Shown here: one piece after another, positions 1 through 7,366 of the stretch
Layout of the letters: each line of letters begins with the position of its first letter
Position numbering within the stretch: the stretch's first letter is position 1
Assembly: GCA_030765665.1 (NCBI GenBank)
Contig: JAVCCD010000064.1
Coordinates: 1 to 12,145 of the forward strand
Source: Candidatus Tenebribacter mawsonii
GTDB taxonomy: Bacteria > Cloacimonadota > Cloacimonadia > Cloacimonadales > TCS61
DNA: 12,145 bases
Direction of reading: 5' to 3'
Notes under the pieces: generated by a model
The model's database searches: none
Told to the model about the DNA's origin: nothing
Seen by the model: the letters and a program-made list of their open reading frames with translations, nothing else
Position numbers and translations under genes: made by a program

Positions 1-1148
1 AATATAAAAAATATGCTTCCAATTCTAACAAGTGATGTTAATTGTTTGTCATTTGCATTTCTATTAATAAATCCTTTATAAATATCTTTAGTAATGGATG
101 TACTGGAAATGAGTACTAATGATGCAAGTGTAGACATCGAAGCAGCCAGAATAAGTAGAAGAATAACAACTGTAAGTGCAGAAGGAATAACTGTAATAAG
201 CATCTCAGGCATTAATGCATCAAATACAGGTTTCCCATTTTCAAACGCTGCTGGGTTGGAGGTTGGATTTAAGAATATTCTTGTAAGAGCACCTGTAAAA
301 TAGGCAATTCCTGCAACAAGTAGTGCAAAAACAGATGATGCAAACATGCCAACTTTTACTGATCTTTCATCTTTGATTGCATAAAATTTTTGCAATAATT
401 GAGGCATGGCAAATGGGGCAATGCTGGTTAACATGATAAGTGACAGCAATGGAATGATTCCGGGAGGTCCAACCGTAGCAGTAAGTTTAGGATTAATATT
501 TTGTAAAGCTGAGAGGATATTTGGTAATCCACCTCCTTTTTGGATAGTGCTGACCAAAAGAATCACTACTCCAATAGTCATGATTACACCAAAAATTACA
601 TCTATCATTGCCATAGACTTATATCCACCTAAAACTAGGTAGATCCCAGTGAAAATACCCATGAATAAAAGTACATATGTGTATGGCATATTAAAAGTGA
701 ATTCAAAAAGGTAGCTCAATCCCATAAATACAGCCGCTGTATAAGGAATAAAAAATATGAAGATTGCAGCGGAAGTGAATATTTTTAGGAATGGACTTTT
801 ATAACGTGCTTCTAAAAGTTCCGGCATTGTATGAACATTGTAAGCCATTGCTTCCCGTTTAACTTTATTTCCCAATAAATACCAAACTCCAAACACACCA
901 ATAATTGTATTTCCTAAAGCTATCCATAAACCCGAAAGTCCAAATGCCCAGCCAATTTTACCTGCAAATCCAATGAAAAGTACAGCAGAAAAATAAGCAG
1001 TTCCGTAAGAAAAAGCAGTCATCCATGGTCCAACTTTTCCACCACCTAGAGTAAAGTCATCAAATGATTTTGTTTTTTTTGAACCTTTAATTCCGATCAC
1101 GATGACCATTGCAGCATATAAAAAAACAGTTATGTATCTTGCTATCAT
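1..1148 (-). CDS. Sodium:solute symporter family protein (3' end cut by window edge)
   Basis: This is a multi-pass inner-membrane transporter of the SSS family (PutP/PanF/SGLT type), which couples solute uptake to the Na+ gradient. About 382 codons are visible; the C-terminus lies beyond the left edge. I read the frame by hand from ATG at 1148, which has GGAG 8 bases upstream. Residues 1-20 form the first helix (MIARYITVFLYAAMVIVIGI), followed by the family-typical SFDDFTLGGGKVGPW segment and FSYGTAYFSA. Later features are VLGGYKSMAMIDV, the loop AMPQLLQKFYAIKDERS, and near residue 338 ASMSTLASLVLISS-SITKDIYK, which matches the Na+-binding helix of PutP. Family membership is clear. The substrate is not: proline, pantothenate, sugars and other organic solutes are all possible. 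It lies 143 bp downstream of gpsA with a hairpin between them, so it may be a separate transcript. Confidence 0.9.
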   Translation of the reverse strand, partial: MIARYITVFLYAAMVIVIGIKGSKKTKSFDDFTLGGGKVGPWMTAFSYGTAYFSAVLFIGFAGKIGWAFGLSGLWIALGNTIIGVFGVWYLLGNKVKREAMAYNVHTMPELLEARYKSPFLKIFTSAAIFIFFIPYTAAVFMGLSYLFEFTFNMPYTYVLLFMGIFTGIYLVLGGYKSMAMIDVIFGVIMTIGVVILLVSTIQKGGGLPNILSALQNINPKLTATVGPPGIIPLLSLIMLTSIAPFAMPQLLQKFYAIKDERSVKVGMFASSVFALLVAGIAYFTGALTRIFLNPTSNPAAFENGKPVFDALMPEMLITVIPSALTVVILLLILAASMSTLASLVLISSTSITKDIYKGFINRNANDKQLTSLVRIGSIFFI

Positions 1149-1184
1149 GTTTATTTCTCCATAATTATTCTTCTAAACCATATG

Positions 1185-1212
1185 TAAGTTCCCCTTTACA
1201 AAGGGGAACTTA
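1185..1212. repeat. Perfect 12-bp intergenic hairpin
   Basis: The arm TAAGTTCCCCTT (1185-1196) and its exact reverse complement (1201-1212) are separated by a 4-base loop. A G-T and a T-A pair could extend the base of the stem. It lies between the gpsA stop and the symporter start. On the minus strand no T-run follows, so it is not a textbook intrinsic terminator for gpsA. On the plus strand a short T-rich stretch follows at about 1217-1227, but no plus-strand gene precedes it. It could be an mRNA-stabilising or attenuating stem, or one copy of a dispersed intergenic palindrome family. Confidence 0.75.
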
Positions 1213-1291
1213 TAAGATTTGATTTTTCCTCCACTTGTGGTATCCTAAGCCAGCCGAACATGAGGAAATATATATTATTTAGTACTTCAAT

Positions 1292-2278
1292 CTAACTTGA
1301 AATTGAATTAAGTGTATTTAAGAACTCTTCTTTTACATCTTTCACATCTTCAAAAATAATGCGCGTGATGCAGGAAATTAATGGAATAGAGAGGTTGAAC
1401 TTTGCGAGTTTATTTATTGTTTTTGCCATGGAAACACCTTCTACAACCATACCTACTTCTTTCAAAGCTTTTTCTCTAGAATAACCTTGTCCCAAAAGTT
1501 TTCCGAATTTTCTATTTCGGCTGTTTTCAGAGATACAGGTCGTTATCAGATCACCGATTCCTGCAATGCTATATGCGGTTTTATGATAAACCCCTAAAAA
1601 TTTCATGATTGTAACAAATTCATCCACTCCATAGGTCATAATAATTCCGAAAATATTCGTTTTAAAACCAAGTCCATCAGCCATTCCCACAGCAATTGCA
1701 ATGAGTCCTTTTAGGGCAGAAGCAAGTTCCACACCCTTAATATCTCTACTGAATTCAAATTTTAAAAGATCGTTTTCTAGTTTGTGTTGTAATTGGAACA
1801 GTAGCGCAACATCTCGTGCTGCCAGTATTGCTTTGGCGGGAAGTCCTTCTGCAATTTCACGGGCAATTGTTGGTCCAGCCAAATTAGCGAATTGAATTTT
1901 GGGTAATTTTGCCATCACGGTTTCCCAAACTGTTTTTAATGTTCTATGCTCAACACCTTTGGAAGCATTTACAATAATAAATTCTTCTGCGTTGTTTGCG
2001 ATAAATTCATCTGTTAGGTCTTCAATAAAGCGAGATGGTATGGCAGTAATTACAATGTCATTTTTTTCTATTTGCCTCGAGAATTTCTTCTCAATAATTA
2101 TATTTTCATTTAATTTGATACCTGGAAGAAATTTGACTTCACGAGATTCATTTATCTCTTGTGCTTCCAGTTCATTAATAGTCCATAAATAAACTTTATT
2201 TTTTTGGGAAAATACCATTGCGAGTGTTGTTCCCCAATTTCCAGAACCTATAACGATTATTTTACCAAGCTCTTCCAT
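1292..2278 (-). CDS. gpsA: NAD(P)+-dependent glycerol-3-phosphate dehydrogenase
   Basis: It interconverts dihydroxyacetone phosphate and sn-glycerol 3-phosphate in the cytoplasm, supplying the backbone for phospholipid synthesis. The protein has 328 residues, the usual family length. The N-terminal Rossmann motif GSGNWG is at 11-16, the NASKGVE segment with Lys107 at 104-110, AGPTIAREIAEGLP at 134-147, catalytic Lys190 in ELASALKG, and GIGDL with SRNRKFG at 240-259. GGAG lies 7 bases upstream of the ATG; the stop is TAG. Two positions differ from the pattern I expect. The Asn that normally follows the catalytic Lys (ALKN) is Gly191, and the usual TRG of the following helix reads TYG (215-217). 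The family call is firm, but the enzyme is somewhat divergent. It follows a tRNA gene; I see no convincing promoter in the 117 bp between them. Confidence 0.93.
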   Translation of the reverse strand: MEELGKIIVIGSGNWGTTLAMVFSQKNKVYLWTINELEAQEINESREVKFLPGIKLNENIIIEKKFSRQIEKNDIVITAIPSRFIEDLTDEFIANNAEEFIIVNASKGVEHRTLKTVWETVMAKLPKIQFANLAGPTIAREIAEGLPAKAILAARDVALLFQLQHKLENDLLKFEFSRDIKGVELASALKGLIAIAVGMADGLGFKTNIFGIIMTYGVDEFVTIMKFLGVYHKTAYSIAGIGDLITTCISENSRNRKFGKLLGQGYSREKALKEVGMVVEGVSMAKTINKLAKFNLSIPLISCITRIIFEDVKDVKEEFLNTLNSISS

Positions 2279-2395
2279 AAATTTACTCCAACCGAATTTA
2301 ATTAAAACAAGTCTGAAAAGTGTATATTTATAGTAAAGATTTTTTTAGATTTGGGTAATGATTGAAGCTTACGAGTATAGCGAGTAAACGGAAAA

Positions 2396-2472
2396 TGGTG
2401 GGTGATACGGGATTCGAACCTGTGACCTCTACGATGTCAACGTAGCACTCTAACCAACTGAGCTAATCACCC
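2396..2472 (-). tRNA. tRNA-Val (anticodon GAC), CCA encoded
   Basis: The minus strand folds as a full cloverleaf. The acceptor stem GGGTGAT (2472-2466) pairs with ATCACCC (2406-2400), with discriminator A (2399) and a genomically encoded CCA (2398-2396). The D-arm contains AGCTCAGTTGGTTAGAGT. The anticodon stem CTACG/CGTAG encloses loop TTGACAT, giving anticodon GAC at 2438-2436, which reads valine codons GUC/GUU. The T-loop is GGTTCGAATCC. It is 77 nt including CCA. It stands between the CGGC-domain gene and gpsA in the same orientation. Confidence 0.96.
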
Positions 2473-2482
2473 ACTTAAGGAG

Positions 2483-2513
2483 TTTAAAAAATTCATTTAT
2501 TATTTTCCGTCAA
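2483..2513 (-). promoter_or_regulatory. Putative sigma70-type promoter of tRNA-Val
   Basis: On the minus strand TTGACG (2513-2508) matches five of six bases of the -35 consensus. A TTTAAA box (2488-2483) lies 19 bases further on, or TTTTAA after 18. Ten bases then separate it from the first base of the mature tRNA, so a start a few bases upstream of the acceptor stem is plausible. The -10 match is only moderate and the spacing long, so this is tentative. Confidence 0.4.
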
Positions 2514-2537
2514 GTTTTTGGGGAAATCCCAATATTC

Positions 2538-2984
2538 TTAATCGTACTCCAATCTTAACTTTTCATTCACTATAGTTGGTTGAATAATTTCCTGCCAATA
2601 CTCAGATTTCCATGTACCAAGTTTTTCATGCATTAAGAAATATTTCTGCGGAATTGGATGTGTACCATACACAACTTCCAAGCCATATTTTGTTTCAATG
2701 AAATTAGTGAAATCCTGAATATATGGACATGGCGGATAACCAACTATAAGTCCGGTTGCCAGATGGATCTTTGTAACATTATTTTTCATCATTTCATCAA
2801 CTGCATATTCAATGTTCCCACCCGGACAGCCATCACAGGAAGTATAACCTACAAGTTCTACATCGGTATCTTTATAACGGGCAAAAGCACCTTCTTTTTT
2901 CTGTAATGATCGGAAGCATTTGCCTCCAGCACAGCGTCGATAACGGTCACAAATAATAATACCAATTTTAATTTTTTCTTTCAT
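2538..2984 (-). CDS. CGGC-domain protein (putative metal-binding, function unknown)
   Basis: This 148-residue cytoplasmic protein matches the CGGC domain family, whose conserved Cys and His residues suggest metal binding; no reaction is established. Visible features are the N-terminal strand IKIGIIICDRYRRCAGGKCF with Cys12, Cys18 and Cys23, ELVGYTSCDGCPGG with Cys50 and Cys53, IHLATG with His74, GYPPCPY with Cys86, and VYGTHP with His109. The signature that names the family reads CDGC here instead of CGGC. The ATG lies one base after the ruvB TAA, and its AGGAA ribosome site is inside the ruvB end, so the two are probably translationally coupled. The remaining C-terminal residues (about 115-148) show no motif I recognise. 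Confidence 0.8.
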   Translation of the reverse strand: MKEKIKIGIIICDRYRRCAGGKCFRSLQKKEGAFARYKDTDVELVGYTSCDGCPGGNIEYAVDEMMKNNVTKIHLATGLIVGYPPCPYIQDFTNFIETKYGLEVVYGTHPIPQKYFLMHEKLGTWKSEYWQEIIQPTIVNEKLRLEYD

Positions 2985-2985
2985 G

Positions 2986-4017
2986 TTATTCCTCTACTAT
3001 ATCAAATACACTCATCTGCTTCCGGGTTGGTTTGATATTAAAATGTTTGTATGTTTTCATAGTTGCTTTTCTTCCTTGTGATGTTCTATCCAGAAATCCC
3101 TGTTGGATAAGATAAGGTTCATAAATTTCTTCTACTGTTCCGGCATCTTCTCCCAAAGCAACTGCCAGTGTTTTAATTCCTACTGGACCACCATTATAAT
3201 TTTCAATTAATAATCTTAGCAAACGTTTATCCATATCATCCAGTCCGGCAAAATCAACATCCAACATTTTAAGAGCCTTTATTGCAATATCTTTATTTAT
3301 AACTCCATCACCTTTTATTTGAGCATAATCGCGAACGCGACGAAGTAGACGATTTGCCACTCGTGGGGTTCCACGGCTGCGACGTGCCATCTCTTTCGTA
3401 CCTTCCTCATCCAATGGAATATTCAGTAATCCAGCAGATCGTTTAATAATGTGTTCAATGCTCTTGACATCGTAGTAATCTAAGCGCAAAATCAGCCCGA
3501 AACGAGCACGTAAGGGAGATGTTAAAAGTCCTGCTCTTGTTGTTGCACCGATTAAAGTGAAGGGTTCAATATCAATTGAGAGCGAGCGAGCTGAAGGACC
3601 GCTATCAATAATGATCTCCATCTCAAAATCTTCTATAGCAGGATACATATACTCCTCTACCACATGATTCAATCTGTGAATTTCATCAATAAAGAAGACA
3701 TCGTTCCTTTGCAGATTTGTTAATATTCCAGCTAAATCTGGTGCTTTTTCTAATACAGGACCAGAGCTTACTTTTACTTCCACACCTAGTTCGTTGGAAA
3801 TTATGTGAGCGAGAGTTGTTTTACCAAGTCCGGGAGGACCATAAAAAAGTATATGATCAAGGGGTTCATTGCGTAATTTTGTAGCTTGAATGGAAATATC
3901 CAATATTTCTTTGATCTTTTCCTGTCCGACAAACTCATCTAGAGATTTAGGACGCAGGGTGCGGTCAAAATCTTTTTCTTCGGGTATATTAGCAGGGTCT
4001 ATAATTCTTTCTAACAT
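2986..4017 (-). CDS. ruvB: Holliday junction branch migration ATPase RuvB
   Basis: RuvB is the hexameric AAA+ motor that, with RuvA, drives branch migration of Holliday junctions during recombinational repair; RuvC then resolves them. The protein is 343 residues, a normal full length. It begins with the typical RTLRPKSLDEFVGQEKIKE block. Walker A is GPPGLGKT at 60-67, Walker B FIDEIH at 109-114, SGPSARSLSI at 139-148, and sensor/arginine region GATTRAGLLTSPLRARFG at 157-174. The sensor-2 motif RGTPRVANRLLRRVRD is at 215-230, followed by the C-terminal winged helix (YNGGPVGIKTLA to QGFLDRTSQGR). AGAGGAA precedes the start. The gene abuts a small ORF upstream and is nearly contiguous with the CGGC gene downstream. 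No ruvA or ruvC is in the window. Confidence 0.98.
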   Translation of the reverse strand: MLERIIDPANIPEEKDFDRTLRPKSLDEFVGQEKIKEILDISIQATKLRNEPLDHILFYGPPGLGKTTLAHIISNELGVEVKVSSGPVLEKAPDLAGILTNLQRNDVFFIDEIHRLNHVVEEYMYPAIEDFEMEIIIDSGPSARSLSIDIEPFTLIGATTRAGLLTSPLRARFGLILRLDYYDVKSIEHIIKRSAGLLNIPLDEEGTKEMARRSRGTPRVANRLLRRVRDYAQIKGDGVINKDIAIKALKMLDVDFAGLDDMDKRLLRLLIENYNGGPVGIKTLAVALGEDAGTVEEIYEPYLIQQGFLDRTSQGRKATMKTYKHFNIKPTRKQMSVFDIVEE

Positions 4018-4113
4018 TTATTCCTCTTTTACAGCAGTTTGTTTTTGTATTATCAATCCAAGGGAATAGACGATAATTCCAATAAATTTAACGAATTCGA
4101 AGGTTTGTGTCAT
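4018..4113 (-). CDS. Small membrane-peptide ORF (31 aa) directly upstream of ruvB
   Basis: I do not recognise this peptide. The sequence shows ATG at 4113 with GGGAG 6 bases upstream, 31 sense codons and a TAA that touches the ruvB ATG without a gap (TAAATG). The product begins MTQTFEFVKFIGIIVYSLG, has one hydrophobic stretch at about residues 8-22 (VKFIGIIVYSLGLII), and ends in a charged tail (VKEE). It looks like a single-helix membrane micropeptide. An in-frame ATG two codons upstream (4119) is too close to the ribosome site to be favoured. Its last codons carry the ruvB ribosome site, so it could act as a leader whose translation couples to ruvB. The spacing and ribosome site support expression; conservation is untested. 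Confidence 0.5.
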   Translation of the reverse strand: MTQTFEFVKFIGIIVYSLGLIIQKQTAVKEE

Positions 4114-4204
4114 TATCATCTCCCTAAAATATTCTTAATATACCTCTAGCTGGATAACTCAATTTATTGCAAGAGTTTTTTTTATAAAGTGGGAATAATT
4201 CAGA

Positions 4205-4834
4205 TCATTCTTTTAGTGCAATTGTAGCAGGACTCTTTCTCCCGACAATTGGTCCATCTATTACTTTAAATCCAGCAGACACCATATTCTTTCTGATCTG
4301 TTTTGCACAGCTGTAAGTACTTAATTTTGCTCCAATTTTCATCTTAGTGTAAATTTTTTTAAAGATTGATTCACTCCACATTTCCGATTGTTTTTTGGGT
4401 GAGAACGGATCAAAAAAAACTCTATCAAAAGATTTTTCCGGAAGTTCATCGATTCTTCGTAATGCATCTCCCAATAGAATTTGAATTTTGTTATTGTTAC
4501 CATCGGTAACATTCAAACTTCTAGCAATATCTTTAAAGGGTTCAAATTCAGTTTTTAAAATATCTGGAATTTCAATATTTCTCATTGCTTCAATTATTTT
4601 GATGTCATTTTCTAAAGCGATTATTTGTAGATTTGAATGGTTTTTACAGGCAGCAATAGAGTTATATCCCAGCCCAAAACAGAAATCGAGAATTTTCATC
4701 CCATTATCTATTCCCAATGCATTTACATGTTTTCCAAATGCTTCTTCAATTGCTCCAGAAATGGTATGGTAATGTTCATTTGCAACCTCGTTATAGGCTG
4801 TGTAAGATCCGTCTTTAGTTTTAACTAATTTCAT
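4205..4834 (-). CDS. mnmD: Stand-alone tRNA mnm5(s2)U34 methyltransferase, MnmC methyltransferase-domain type
   Basis: It transfers a methyl group from SAM to 5-aminomethyl-(2-thio)uridine at wobble position 34 of certain tRNAs, completing mnm5(s2)U made by the MnmE-MnmG pathway. The 209 residues hold only the methyltransferase domain (Methyltransf_30). Visible signs are DGSYTAYN (8-15), YHTISGAIEEAF (22-33), SAM motif I LDFCFGLGYN (49-58), acidic Glu75 after strand 2, and the diagnostic FDPFSPKK (141-148) followed by MWSESIFKKI. The C-terminus has LSTYSCAKQIRKNMVSAGF and GRKSPA. The FAD-dependent oxidase half of the bifunctional E. coli MnmC is absent, as in Gram-positive MnmD. The ribosome site is weak (AAAG). 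It follows the isomerase-macrodomain fusion by 44 bp. Confidence 0.87.
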   Translation of the reverse strand: MKLVKTKDGSYTAYNEVANEHYHTISGAIEEAFGKHVNALGIDNGMKILDFCFGLGYNSIAACKNHSNLQIIALENDIKIIEAMRNIEIPDILKTEFEPFKDIARSLNVTDGNNNKIQILLGDALRRIDELPEKSFDRVFFDPFSPKKQSEMWSESIFKKIYTKMKIGAKLSTYSCAKQIRKNMVSAGFKVIDGPIVGRKSPATIALKE

Positions 4835-4878
4835 AATTCTTTACAGCAATCGCTATTTTGTTAAGTCGAGTCACATTA

Positions 4879-7365
4879 CTAACTTTCTAAAACTCTTTGA
4901 TAAGCTTGATAAATCTTATCATTAGAACACACAAATAAAACTTTTTTGATCTGGGTGTGTTCTTTCATATACTGCCTAACTTCTCTTACAGCTATCTTTG
5001 CAGCTATATCTTTTGGAAAACGATATACTCCACAACTGATTGCAGGAAATGCAATTGAAGCAATATTATTCTGTACGGCAAGATCTAAAGAGTTTGTATA
5101 ACAGCTAATAAGTAACTCATCTTCTTTTGTCTTTCCACCATGCCAAACAGGACCAACAGTATGAATAATATATTTTGCAGGGAGATCATAGCCTTTTGTT
5201 ATTTTTGCTTTTCCGGTGGCACAACCACCAAGTTTTCTACACTCTCTCAGCAGTTCATCACCAGCAGCATTATGAATTGCTCCATCAACGCCACCTCCAC
5301 CTAAAAGTGAAGTATTTGCTGCATTCACAATTGCATCAACTTTTAATTTTGTAATGTCACACTTAATCACTTGAATATTTTCCATAAGTGTAAATTCAAT
5401 TTTTTCTAAGATAGAAATTGTTTCAATACCCAGTTTTGTAATCAAGTATTTCTGGTAAGAACTTCCCGGTTTATTGGGAAATTTATAGGTTATAAGCTCA
5501 TAAGTTCTTAAAAGATTTAATGCTCGGTTAAAGTTTCCTGATTTTCCCTTTCGCCCTAGTTTTTCAGTAATAAGTTTAGTTGATGACTCTTGAAGTGAAC
5601 ATGTTTTTAAGATTTGATAATGTAGTTCCGTTAAGTTCTTTGGATCCCAATCAAGTACGAAAGGTCTAGAAGATAAATTAATTTTATTTAGATTAAGTTT
5701 TTTCAATTTAGAAAGTTGACCTCGAACTTTTTTAAAACGGTTAATTAAATTGTTTGTTGAGTCATCATGGGAAGTAATTGTTTTGGTAGAGTTCAATTCG
5801 GGTAAGATTTTATTGGCTAATTGTTTTCCCAGCTCAACACCCCATTGATCAAAACTAAAAATATTCCATATGATTCCTTGAGTAAATATTTTATGTTCAT
5901 ACATTGCGATAAGGTTTCCTAAGGTTCTGGGAGTTAATTGTTTAAAGAGGATTGAATTTGTTGGTTTGTTGCCCTTAAATATTTTGTATGGTAAAATTTT
6001 CTTTATTTGTTCTTCTGTTTTCCCTTCATTTTTTAGTTCTGAAATTACTTCTTCCTTTGTCTTGCCGTTCATTAGGGCTTCGGTTTGGGCAAAGAAATTT
6101 GAAAGTAATTTCTGGTGATGATCACCAATTGGATTTTGAGAAATTACCGGAGCTAAAAAATCACAAGGTATTATTCTTGTTCCCTGATGGATTAATTGAT
6201 AAAAAGCGTGCTGTCCATTCGTTCCTGGTTCTCCCCAAATTATAGGACCAGTTTGATAATTTATCTCCTTCCCAGAACGATCTACATTTTTCCCATTGCT
6301 TTCCATATTCCCCTGTTGAAAATAAGCTGGAAATTTATTTAAATATTGATCATAAGGCAATATTGCTTCTGTTTCTGCACCGAAAAAATTATTATACCAG
6401 ACTCCGATAAATGCTAGAATGACAGGGATATTTTTCTTAAAAGGAGTTTCTTTAAAATGGGTATCCATTGTATATGCACCATCCAATAATTCTTTGAAAT
6501 TTTCAAATCCAATTGCACAGGCAATAGAAAGTCCGATAGCACTCCAAAGAGAATATCTTCCACCTACCCAATCCCAGAAACCAAACATATTTTCTGGATT
6601 AATACCGAAGTTTTCTACAGCTTTCACATTTGTGGAAATTGCCACAAAGTGCTTTTTTATATATTCAGAGTTCTTAGCTTTAAATAAAAACCATTCACGT
6701 GCAGAATTTGCATTTGTCATAGTTTCTTGAGTTGTGAATGTTTTGGATGCGATGATAAAAAGAGTAGATTCTGGATTTAATTTCTTGAGTGTTTCAAACA
6801 AATGAGTTCCATCAATATTAGAAATAAAATGAACATTAATTCCTTTATTATAAGACTTGAGAGCTTCGGTAACCATTAATGGACCCAAATCAGATCCACC
6901 AATTCCGATATTTACTATATCCGTTATTGGTTTGTCACTAAATCCTTTCCATTGTCCTGCTATGAGTTTGTTAGAAAAATCTTTCATTTGCTGAAGAACT
7001 TTTCTCACTTCTGGCATTATGTCTTTTCCTTCAAACATTATAGGATTAGCTGAGCTATTTCTCAATGCAGTATGCAGCACAGCACGATCTTCAGTTTCGT
7101 TTATCTTTTCACCGGAAAACATTGCTTCAATAGCAGATTTTAAATCAGTCTCTTCTATAAGATGAAGGAGCAAGTCCATTGTTTCGTCTGTGATGATATT
7201 CTTAGAAAAATCAACCAGAATATCTTCAAAATCGAGTGAGAATTTTTCGAACCGTTTTTTATCTTGTTTGAATAGATCTTTCATCTGAACATTTTTCATG
7301 CGTTGAAAATGTTCTTCCAGATTCATCCAAGAAATCGTCTTAGTCGGATTGATCTTGTTTAACAT
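4879..7365 (-). CDS. pgi: Glucose-6-phosphate isomerase fused to a winged-helix segment and a macrodomain
   Basis: The 828-residue protein has three parts. Residues 1-549 are a complete Pgi, which interconverts glucose 6-phosphate and fructose 6-phosphate. The signature DWVGGRYSLWSAIG is at 265-278, and the catalytic Glu355, His386 and Lys514 fall on the same numbers as in E. coli Pgi, whose 549-residue length also matches; the normal ending THDSSTNGLINRYK is seen as SHDDSTNNLINRFK. Residues about 550-660 are a basic linker plus a winged-helix-like unit ending NKPGSSYQKYLITKLG. Residues 661-828 are a YmdB/MacroD-type macrodomain: CDITK (669-673), IVNAAN with Asn684, GGGGVDGAIH with Asp694, HTVGPVW, and FPAISCGVY. 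Asn684 and Asp694 correspond to YmdB Asn25 and Asp35, so ADP-ribose or O-acetyl-ADP-ribose hydrolysis is plausible. The macrodomain ATG at residue 661 lacks a ribosome site. A start ten codons upstream (7395) is possible but less likely. Confidence 0.92.
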   Translation of the reverse strand: MLNKINPTKTISWMNLEEHFQRMKNVQMKDLFKQDKKRFEKFSLDFEDILVDFSKNIITDETMDLLLHLIEETDLKSAIEAMFSGEKINETEDRAVLHTALRNSSANPIMFEGKDIMPEVRKVLQQMKDFSNKLIAGQWKGFSDKPITDIVNIGIGGSDLGPLMVTEALKSYNKGINVHFISNIDGTHLFETLKKLNPESTLFIIASKTFTTQETMTNANSAREWFLFKAKNSEYIKKHFVAISTNVKAVENFGINPENMFGFWDWVGGRYSLWSAIGLSIACAIGFENFKELLDGAYTMDTHFKETPFKKNIPVILAFIGVWYNNFFGAETEAILPYDQYLNKFPAYFQQGNMESNGKNVDRSGKEINYQTGPIIWGEPGTNGQHAFYQLIHQGTRIIPCDFLAPVISQNPIGDHHQKLLSNFFAQTEALMNGKTKEEVISELKNEGKTEEQIKKILPYKIFKGNKPTNSILFKQLTPRTLGNLIAMYEHKIFTQGIIWNIFSFDQWGVELGKQLANKILPELNSTKTITSHDDSTNNLINRFKKVRGQLSKLKKLNLNKINLSSRPFVLDWDPKNLTELHYQILKTCSLQESSTKLITEKLGRKGKSGNFNRALNLLRTYELITYKFPNKPGSSYQKYLITKLGIETISILEKIEFTLMENIQVIKCDITKLKVDAIVNAANTSLLGGGGVDGAIHNAAGDELLRECRKLGGCATGKAKITKGYDLPAKYIIHTVGPVWHGGKTKEDELLISCYTNSLDLAVQNNIASIAFPAISCGVYRFPKDIAAKIAVREVRQYMKEHTQIKKVLFVCSNDKIYQAYQRVLES

Positions 7366-7366
7366 T

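Noticed and set aside
94..642. Two plus-strand open frames of 69 and 78 codons
   Set aside because: They are antisense to the sodium:solute symporter, which reads continuously on the minus strand with clear family motifs.
1701..2192. Plus-strand open frames of 64 and 97 codons
   Set aside because: Shadows of gpsA, without ribosome sites or recognisable motifs.
2279..2395. Promoter or RNA element between tRNA-Val and gpsA
   Set aside because: A TATAAA box is present, but no matching -35 box or stable hairpin was found.
2521..2535. Short inverted repeat TTGGG/CCCAA as a terminator after the CGGC gene
   Set aside because: The stem is about five base pairs and no T-run follows on the minus strand.
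4114..4204. Promoter for the micropeptide-ruvB-CGGC unit
   Set aside because: The gap is AT-rich with TTGCAA, TTGAGT and TATATT boxes, but none pair at suitable spacing, so I do not call one.
5380..5384. Separate start for the macrodomain
   Set aside because: The internal ATG has no Shine-Dalgarno sequence upstream, and the frame is open from pgi, so a single fused product is preferred.
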